Shown here one piece after another: positions 5,461 to 10,000 of a stretch of 10,000 nucleotides of DNA. The notes below the pieces were generated by a model. The model saw nothing but the letters and a program-made list of their open reading frames with translations. It had not been told where the DNA came from and did no database searches. The stretch is from Flavobacterium sp. (GTDB lineage Bacteria; Bacteroidota; Bacteroidia; Flavobacteriales; Flavobacteriaceae). The stretch spans positions 1-10,000 of the forward strand of contig NZ_JAIWOF010000159.1 in NCBI RefSeq assembly GCF_020217025.1, read 5' to 3'. Within the stretch, counting starts at the first letter, position 1, and every line of letters begins with the position of its first letter. The position numbers and the translations under genes were made by a program.

Positions 5461-5559
5461 TAGTGTATGCTTAGTGTATGGATAGTGTATGGATAGTGTA
5501 TGCGGAGTGTATGCTAGAAGTATGGATACTATATGCTAGAGGTATGTCAAAAGTATGTT
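5461..5559. repeat. Tandem 11-bp repeat, nine copies
   Basis: Nine consecutive 11-base units stay exactly in phase. The first five are nearly identical (TAGTGTATGCT, TAGTGTATGGA twice, TAGTGTATGCG, GAGTGTATGCT) and the last four have drifted (AGAAGTATGGA, TACTATATGCT, AGAGGTATGTC, AAAAGTATGTT). All keep TATG or ATATG at the same place. The unit is not a multiple of three and the array is not inside a gene. The rest of the gap from 5357 to 5460 holds short A+T-rich repeats (AAGCACAG, ATAGCACTG) and nothing I can name. Confidence 0.85.
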
Positions 5560-5584
5560 GTAGCTTTCTAAAAATAGTACTAAC

Positions 5585-5611
5585 AAAAAAAAGCGCCACT
5601 TTCGTAACGCT
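5585..5611 (-). terminator. Rho-independent terminator of the rlmD block
   Basis: On the minus strand an 8-bp stem AGCGTTAC/GTGGCGCT, including two G-U pairs and closed by a GAAA tetraloop, is followed directly by eight T residues. It starts 7 bases after the stop codon of the outer-membrane protein gene, so it ends the transcript of the rlmD, DUF6452, DUF6048 block. Confidence 0.85.
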
Positions 5612-5618
5612 TCATTTC

Positions 5619-6335
5619 TTATTTTTTCTCCGTTGTGGTTTTATTTTTCTTGTAAATAGGGATGAAATAACTCAAGGTGTAATTAAATCCTGCTCCAAAT
5701 TTTCCGTCATACGTTCGGTTGTAACCTGGTATGAAAAGATTATCAAATCCATCTGGCTTTTTATTAGAAACCAAATAGTTTAATCGCACCGAGAATCCCA
5801 AATACACATTGTGGAACAACTCCGCTTTAATTCCTCCCACAACTTCTAACCAACTGGCATTTAAACCACCAAATTTCTCTCCCGAAATTACCGTGTTTTC
5901 ACCATAATAATTCGTTGGATCATAGATTTTATAACTATTTAATGTCTGACTAAAACTACTAAAACCATAACGCATTCCCACGTAAATCATGTTTTCCATG
6001 TTAAGCCAGTTTTCAAATGAGTTGTAGTCAAAACCTACTTTAAAATAGGTGCCTTTAGTAGTAAAGTTCAAACGGTCATCGTCAATAGTCTTGTCTTCGT
6101 TTCCAATTTCTCCAGCAATGTAAAAACGCTTAGTTAAACGATAATCACCCACTACTTCAAAACCACGATAGTCTTTTTCGTAAAACGAACGCGCAATTTT
6201 ATGTAAATCAACACCTAAACGCAGTCCATAACGCTCCGGATACATAACTTTGGCAGTGTCCTTAGTTTGTGCATTTCCTAACAAAGAAACACAAAACAAG
6301 CTCAGACTAAAAATAAATCTTAACATGTACTTCAT
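5619..6335 (-). CDS. DUF6048-type outer-membrane beta-barrel protein
   Basis: This encodes 238 residues. Residues 1-22 are a signal peptide (hydrophobic core FIFSLSLFCVSLL, likely cut after GNA). The mature part alternates polar and aromatic residues in short strands (RFYIAGEIGN, YFKVGFDYNSF, MIYVGMRYGFSSFSQ, VYLGFSVRLNYLV, FGAGFNYTLSYFIPIY), the pattern of a small outer-membrane beta barrel. I recognise it as the DUF6048 type found beside DUF6452 and rlmD in flavobacteria; its function is unknown. The ATG at 6335 lies inside the end of the upstream gene (29-bp overlap), so translation is probably coupled; a second ATG at 6326 is possible. A terminator follows immediately. Confidence 0.85.
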   Translation of the reverse strand: MKYMLRFIFSLSLFCVSLLGNAQTKDTAKVMYPERYGLRLGVDLHKIARSFYEKDYRGFEVVGDYRLTKRFYIAGEIGNEDKTIDDDRLNFTTKGTYFKVGFDYNSFENWLNMENMIYVGMRYGFSSFSQTLNSYKIYDPTNYYGENTVISGEKFGGLNASWLEVVGGIKAELFHNVYLGFSVRLNYLVSNKKPDGFDNLFIPGYNRTYDGKFGAGFNYTLSYFIPIYKKNKTTTEKK

Positions 6336-6810
6336 TTTCGGTTTCTATATTAGGTTGTATCACTTCGATATTTTGAATCCAGTTGTTACTATCTGCAGTT
6401 AACACAATCGGATTAGTATCATTCAAATAAAATAAGGTTTTAAAACCACAAGCACGAGAAATATATTCATCCACTCTTTCGTAGTTAAAAGTGATGGCAT
6501 CTATATTATCATTTGAACTATCAGTATCGCTTCCGTTCTGAATAAAATTCAAAGTGGTAACATCTGCCGTTGTTCTTAATGGAACTTCAATTTTAGAAAC
6601 ATTGTTAAATGCTTTGCCTTCAGAAAATGTGGGTGCTATCACCCCTAAATTCGTTACGTTCTTCAAAACGCTAGGATCAGCAGCATCGTAAAACTCAATA
6701 ATTACTCTTGGTGTTACAGGTGTTCCACTTGCACAAATATCATCTTTTTCGCAGTTCCAAAACGAAACCGCTAAAAGCAAGGATAGGATTATAAAAACTA
6801 TTTTTTTCAT
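6307..6810 (-). CDS. DUF6452-type lipoprotein, possibly surface-exposed
   Basis: This encodes 167 residues. The N-terminus is a lipoprotein signal (MKKIVFIILSLLLAVSFWNC) with Cys20 as the lipidated residue. It is followed by EKDD, which resembles the K-(D/E)-(D/E) lipoprotein export signal described in Capnocytophaga, so transport to the outer face of the outer membrane is possible. The mature part is beta-rich (PRVIIEFYDAADPSVLKNV, KIEVPLRTTADVTTLNFIQ, DAITFNYERVDEYISRACGF) and ends in ENEVHVKIYF. I recognise the DUF6452 type; its role is unknown. It overlaps the downstream outer-membrane protein gene by 29 bp, so the two may act together in the outer membrane. There is no clear promoter in the 150 bp upstream, so it may be cotranscribed with rlmD. 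Confidence 0.87.
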   Translation of the reverse strand: MKKIVFIILSLLLAVSFWNCEKDDICASGTPVTPRVIIEFYDAADPSVLKNVTNLGVIAPTFSEGKAFNNVSKIEVPLRTTADVTTLNFIQNGSDTDSSNDNIDAITFNYERVDEYISRACGFKTLFYLNDTNPIVLTADSNNWIQNIEVIQPNIETENEVHVKIYF

Positions 6811-6824
6811 AAATTTTTTATTTT

Positions 6825-6950
6825 ACCACATAGACACCTAGTTTTTCAAAATGAATTGAGACGTGACACTTTTCATAGTTTTCATAGCGCTGTGTTAATG
6901 AAATGCTATGTTTATCTCAAAAAAAATGGTTTTCTATGTTTCTATGTGGT
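6825..6950. repeat. Inverted repeat between rlmD and the lipoprotein gene
   Basis: ACCACATAGACACCTAG (6825-6841) is complementary to CTATGTTTCTATGTGGT (6934-6950) at 15 of 17 positions. A smaller dyad is nested inside (CATAGC at 6883-6888, GCTATG at 6905-6910). It fills almost the whole gap and begins 11 bases past the rlmD stop codon. I recall similar CCACATAGA-type dyads between genes in other flavobacterial genomes, so it is probably a dispersed intergenic element that may weaken or modulate readthrough. Confidence 0.7.
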
Positions 6951-6960
6951 TTAAATTTAA

Positions 6961-8373
6961 TTATCTTTTTTCTAAAAGAACCACATTTTCCACATGATGC
7001 GTTTGCGGAAACATATCCACAGGGCGTACACGAACTACTTTATATTTCTCATCCATCAAAGCCAAATCACGTGCTTGTGTTGCCGAATTACAACTTACAT
7101 ACACAATTTTTGGCACGTCAGTTTTCAATAACATTTCTACTACATCTTTGTGCATTCCGTCTCTCGGTGGATCGGTGATGATAACGTCAGGTTGTCCGTG
7201 TTGGTTAATGAATTCGTCATTGAATACGTTTTTCATGTCCCCAACATAAAACTCACAATTCGTAATGTTATTGCGTTCCGCATTAGCTTTTGCATCAACA
7301 ATCGCTTCTGGAACGGCTTCAACACCAATTACTTTCTTCGCTTTTTTCGATACGAATTGGGCAATGGTTCCGGTTCCTGTATATAAATCGTAAACGGTTT
7401 CGTTTCCAGTTAATCCAGCAAATTCTCTAGTGATTTTGTACAATTCATACGCTTGGTCCGAATTGGTTTGATAGAACGATTTCGCATTAATACTAAAATG
7501 CAAACCTTCCATTTCTTCCAAAATATAATCACGACCTTTAAACAAAATAATGTCTTGATCATACAAAGTATCATTCAATTTCTGATTGATAACATATTGT
7601 AATGAAGTGATTTGAGGAAAACGCTCCGCTAAGAAGTTCATCATCAATTCGATTCCGTTTTTATCGTTTTCATAAAACTGAAGCAACACCATAAGTTCAC
7701 CAGTTGAAGCGGTACGAATCATCAACGTTCGCAACAAACCTTCCACAGCTCTAGCATTGAAGAACGTTAAGTTGTTTTCGTTAGCAAATCGTTTAATTTC
7801 ATTACGAATTTCGTTAGATGGATCTTCTTGTAAATGACATTTCTCAATATCTAAAATCTTATCCCACATTCTTGGAATATGAAATCCCAACGCATTTTTA
7901 TTGTCAAATTCAGTTCCTGATTGAATTTCCGCATTGGTCATCCAACGCGCATTCGAGAAACCAAATTCCATTTTATTTCGGTAAAACAATTGTTTTTCCG
8001 AACCTAAAATAGGCTCGAATTCAGGCAATTCAATTTTACCAATTCGCTTTAAATTATTATAAACTTCCTGATTTTTATAGAACAATTGTTGGCTGTACTT
8101 CATGTTTTGCCATTTGCAACCACCACAAGCACCAAAGTGCTCACAAACCGGGTCAATTCTATGTTCTGAAAATTCATGGATTTTTATAGCTTTACCTTCG
8201 TAGTAGGCTTTTCTTTTCTTCATCGTTTGCACGTCTACCACATCGCCAGGCACTACATTTGGAAGAAATATTACTTTACCATCAGGAGCTTTAGCTACCG
8301 ATACACCTTTTGCACCTGCATCAAGGATTTTTACGTTTTCGAATACGATTTTTTCTGTTCTCTTTTTTCCCAT
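6961..8373 (-). CDS. rlmD: 23S rRNA (uracil-5-)-methyltransferase RlmD
   Basis: This encodes a 470-residue, SAM-dependent enzyme that makes 5-methyluridine in 23S rRNA (U1939 in E. coli numbering). A TRAM RNA-binding domain occupies about residues 5-65. The iron-sulfur ligands are C77, C83, C86 (CEHFGACGGC) and C179 (IEKCHLQ). The Rossmann methyltransferase domain shows SFYQTN (299-304), the SAM-binding loop DLYTGTGTIA (329-338) and DPPRDG (401-406). Catalytic C428 lies in VSCNSATQARD, and E462 in HHVENVVLLEK is the likely general base. The family also includes RlmC and TrmA, but the TRAM domain and cluster favour RlmD or an RlmCD-type dual enzyme. The ATG at 8373 (MGKKRTEK) is preferred to a frame opening at 8442, because a -7 box lies between them. 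Confidence 0.95.
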   Translation of the reverse strand: MGKKRTEKIVFENVKILDAGAKGVSVAKAPDGKVIFLPNVVPGDVVDVQTMKKRKAYYEGKAIKIHEFSEHRIDPVCEHFGACGGCKWQNMKYSQQLFYKNQEVYNNLKRIGKIELPEFEPILGSEKQLFYRNKMEFGFSNARWMTNAEIQSGTEFDNKNALGFHIPRMWDKILDIEKCHLQEDPSNEIRNEIKRFANENNLTFFNARAVEGLLRTLMIRTASTGELMVLLQFYENDKNGIELMMNFLAERFPQITSLQYVINQKLNDTLYDQDIILFKGRDYILEEMEGLHFSINAKSFYQTNSDQAYELYKITREFAGLTGNETVYDLYTGTGTIAQFVSKKAKKVIGVEAVPEAIVDAKANAERNNITNCEFYVGDMKNVFNDEFINQHGQPDVIITDPPRDGMHKDVVEMLLKTDVPKIVYVSCNSATQARDLALMDEKYKVVRVRPVDMFPQTHHVENVVLLEKR

Positions 8374-8377
8374 GAGG

Positions 8378-8385
8378 CAAAAATA
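8378..8385 (-). promoter_or_regulatory. rlmD promoter -7 box (TATTTTTG)
   Basis: A perfect TAnnTTTG box on the minus strand ends only 4 bases before the rlmD ATG, so the transcript would have almost no leader. No -33 TTTG is found at the usual distance. The 123-bp gap between rlmD and the divergent DUF1003 gene shows no other recognisable element. Confidence 0.4.
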
Positions 8386-8496
8386 AGAATTGTTCACTGG
8401 ATTTGATACGTTTTTTTTGATTTCTATAATTTTTAAAGCCAAGAGTTGTAGAATTCAATGGTTTTAATTGTAAATTAGCTAAAATGTTTTTGAATT

Positions 8497-9195
8497 ATGA
8501 GAAACAATAAAACTTTTATAAGTGCTATTTCCAATATTGAATTTCCTGAGCATGATAGGGTTTCAGGGAAAACAATTCGAACTTCAATTTTAAACCTAAT
8601 TTTAGAAGATTTTCCTGATTTTGATGTGAATGATTCCATTTCTGTACAAGAACTGAATGTGTATCGTGAAAAATACATTTCAAAATTTTTGCAAACCGAA
8701 ATCAGTCAGTTATCAAAATTAGAAAAAGATGTAGTGCGGTCTTTAGGGGATGATACTTCGTTTGTAGCCAAAGTAGAAGAAGAAGTTGATACTAGAAATT
8801 ACGGACAAATTGTAGCAGATAAAGTGGCGGCATTTGGAGGAAGTTGGACCTTTATTATTGCTTTTTTTGTTTTCATTACCATTTGGATTAGTTCCAACGT
8901 GATTATTTTTACGAACAAAGAATTCGATCCTTATCCCTTCATTTTATTGAATTTGATTTTATCCTGTGTGGCAGCATTGCAAGCGCCAGTCATTATGATG
9001 AGCCAAAACCGTCAGGAAGAAAAAGACCGCGAACGCGCTAAGAAAGATTACATGATTAATTTGAAATCAGAACTAGAAATTAGAATGTTAGACGATAAAA
9101 TTGATCATTTGGTAATGCACCAACAACAAGAGTTAATCGAAATTCAAAAAGTGCAAATCGAAATGATGAACGATATTTTGAACCGAATTAAATAG
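8497..9195 (+). CDS. DUF1003 family membrane protein
   Basis: This encodes 232 residues. The DUF1003 block occupies about 103-200: DKVAAFGGSWTFIIAFF, first helix about 117-138 with the IWISSNV motif, then FDPYPFILLNLILSCVAA in the second helix (147-168), QAPVIMMSQNRQ, and DRERAKKDYMINLKSELEI. A charged C-terminal segment from about 171 to 230, with heptad-like spacing (LVMHQQQELIEIQKVQIEMM), looks like a cytoplasmic coiled coil. The N-terminal 100 residues are soluble and start with a CxxC-less version of the domain sometimes found ahead of DUF1003. Function is unknown. It is divergent from rlmD. A weak promoter-like TGTTTTTG lies at 8485-8492. Confidence 0.9.
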   Translation: MRNNKTFISAISNIEFPEHDRVSGKTIRTSILNLILEDFPDFDVNDSISVQELNVYREKYISKFLQTEISQLSKLEKDVVRSLGDDTSFVAKVEEEVDTRNYGQIVADKVAAFGGSWTFIIAFFVFITIWISSNVIIFTNKEFDPYPFILLNLILSCVAALQAPVIMMSQNRQEEKDRERAKKDYMINLKSELEIRMLDDKIDHLVMHQQQELIEIQKVQIEMMNDILNRIK

Positions 9196-9210
9196 GAAAT
9201 TCTATTTTTG
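9176..9210 (+). promoter_or_regulatory. Promoter of the DUF1697 gene
   Basis: The elements are TTTTG (9176-9180), 22 bases, then the perfect -7 box TATTTTTG (9203-9210). The -33 part lies inside the last codons of the DUF1003 gene. Transcription would start near 9215, which makes the ATG at 9226 the real start and excludes a TTG at 9208 inside the -7 box. Confidence 0.6.
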
Positions 9211-9225
9211 CACCAAATTACAACC

Positions 9226-9765
9226 ATGAAAACCCACTTAGCTTTACTTCGCGGAATTAACGTTTCCGGTCATAACATGATAAAAATGGACGCTTTGAAA
9301 TCGCTTTTAGAAAACGCGGGATTTCAAAATGTACGCACGTATATTCAATCAGGAAACGTTTTTGTAGATTCAGAAGAAGAACATGGTGCGAGTGTTGGGT
9401 TTAAAATCAAACAAGAAATTTTCAAAGAATTAGGATTGGAAGTTCCAGTTGTAGTTATTAGTAAAGAAGATTTGGAAGCGTGTTTTAAAAACAATCCGTA
9501 TCTAAAAGAAAACGATTGTGATACCAAGAAATTGTACGTGGCTTTTCTTTCGAAAGAATTGCAAGGAAGCGCCATCAACGATTTAAAAATCAGCCAATTC
9601 AAACCCGACGAAGCAGCAATTGATAAAAGCAGAATCTACATCAAATACGCTGTAGGAGCCGGAAAAACAAGATTAGACCAAAAATATATCGAGAAAAAAT
9701 TAAACGTTGTTGCCACAATTAGAAACTGGAATACGATTTCGACGTTGTTAGAAATGTTTGAGTAG
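9226..9765 (+). CDS. DUF1697 family protein
   Basis: This encodes 179 residues, the usual size for the family. The signature N-terminus is present: LALLRGINVSGHNMIKMDAL, followed by LENAGFQNVRTYIQSGNVFV, which is the most conserved part of DUF1697. The C-terminal block KTRLDQKYIEKKLNVVATIRNWNT ends in the typical R-N-W-N-T motif near residues 165-169. It is a cytosolic alpha/beta protein of unknown biochemical function. It sits 30 bp after the DUF1003 gene on the same strand but has its own promoter-like sequence, so it may be transcribed both alone and with its neighbour. Confidence 0.93.
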   Translation: MKTHLALLRGINVSGHNMIKMDALKSLLENAGFQNVRTYIQSGNVFVDSEEEHGASVGFKIKQEIFKELGLEVPVVVISKEDLEACFKNNPYLKENDCDTKKLYVAFLSKELQGSAINDLKISQFKPDEAAIDKSRIYIKYAVGAGKTRLDQKYIEKKLNVVATIRNWNTISTLLEMFE

Positions 9766-9888
9766 GAGTTTAAAAGGTTAGTGGTTTAAAAGTTTAAAAG
9801 CGTCTGACATAGTTTATACATTTTTTAAAATTTCTTCCATTTCTAAAATCTGTGTTCCAAAAAATAGAATTTTTAGAGATTATTGATT

Positions 9889-10000
9889 TTGAACTTGAAC
9901 TTGCCCTTGAACTTGCCCTTGAACTTGCCCTTGAACTTGCCCTTGAACTTGAACTTGCCCTTGACCTTGCCCTTGACCTTGCCCTTGAATTTGAACTTGA
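9889..10000. repeat. Hexameric tandem repeat TTGAAC/TTGCCC (runs off the window)
   Basis: Eighteen complete hexamers plus TTGA are exactly in phase. TTGAAC and TTGCCC mostly alternate, so the real period is partly 12 bp, with TTGACC variants in two places and one TTGAAT near the end. The array begins 124 bases after the DUF1697 stop codon. The 9766-9888 stretch holds three copies of GTTTAAAAG (9768, 9784, 9792) and nothing else that I recognise. On the minus strand the array is an open frame of alternating Gln and Gly, Val or Ile codons ending in TAA at 9880-9882, so it could be the tail of a gene beyond the window. Confidence 0.9.

Noticed and set aside
5478..5783. Plus-strand open frame beginning in the 11-bp repeat
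   Set aside because: Its first part is translated tandem repeat and the rest is antisense to a terminator and the outer-membrane protein gene.
6903..8406. Plus-strand open frames opposite rlmD
   Set aside because: All are antisense to a gene with complete family motifs.
8374..8442. Longer rlmD start at 8442
   Set aside because: The extra residues precede the conserved TRAM start MGKKRTEK, and a -7 promoter box lies within this stretch.
9208..9225. TTG start at 9208 for the DUF1697 protein
   Set aside because: The TTG is part of the -7 promoter box, and the family's conserved start begins at the ATG at 9226.
9345..9602. Minus-strand open frame inside the DUF1697 gene
   Set aside because: It is antisense to a clear DUF1697 coding region.

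Overview
The window looks like a chromosome segment from a member of the Flavobacteriaceae, most likely Flavobacterium or a close relative. The DNA is A+T-rich, start codons lack clear Shine-Dalgarno sequences, several genes are preceded by the Bacteroidota -7 promoter box TAnnTTTG, and the block of rlmD, a DUF6452-type lipoprotein and a DUF6048-type outer-membrane protein is one I recall from flavobacterial genomes. The species cannot be named from this sequence.

Positions 1-3223 hold an integron-like gene-cassette array. Four small unrelated genes, all on the minus strand, are each followed by a long imperfect palindrome of 133-138 bp (three complete, one cut by the window start). Each palindrome is bounded by RYYYAAC/GTTRRRY-like core sites. 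The two ends of every complete cassette carry complementary cores (9/9, 13/14, 13/14 and 12/13 bases), while neighbouring cassettes carry different cores. This is what is expected if cassettes circularise and insert between the G and TT of the core. The cargo is an unrecognised lipoprotein, an unrecognised soluble protein, an FRG-domain protein and a small four-helix membrane protein.

Directly next to the array (3268-5010, same strand) is a 580-residue tyrosine recombinase with a complete catalytic set. A lone GTTAGGC core (3217-3223) lies just past its 3' end and is the best candidate for the primary insertion site (attI). The enzyme is not a classical IntI: its catalytic spacing is Xer-like, with no room for the IntI-specific insertion, and about 270 extra N-terminal residues appear to contain three copies of a module that resembles the HARP domain. 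Integrase, attI-like core and cassettes all point the same way, as in the 'reverse' integrons known from Treponema. This is the most interesting system in the window.

Positions 5079-5584 carry no gene. They hold three diverged copies of a palindromic intergenic repeat and nine in-phase copies of an 11-bp tandem repeat, and they separate the integron from the conserved chromosome. From 5585 to 8385 comes a minus-strand housekeeping block: rlmD (23S rRNA m5U methyltransferase), the DUF6452-type lipoprotein and the overlapping DUF6048-type outer-membrane protein, closed by a strong terminator. From 8497 to 9765 two plus-strand genes encode DUF1003 and DUF1697 proteins. The window ends in a hexameric TTGAAC/TTGCCC tandem repeat that runs off the edge.
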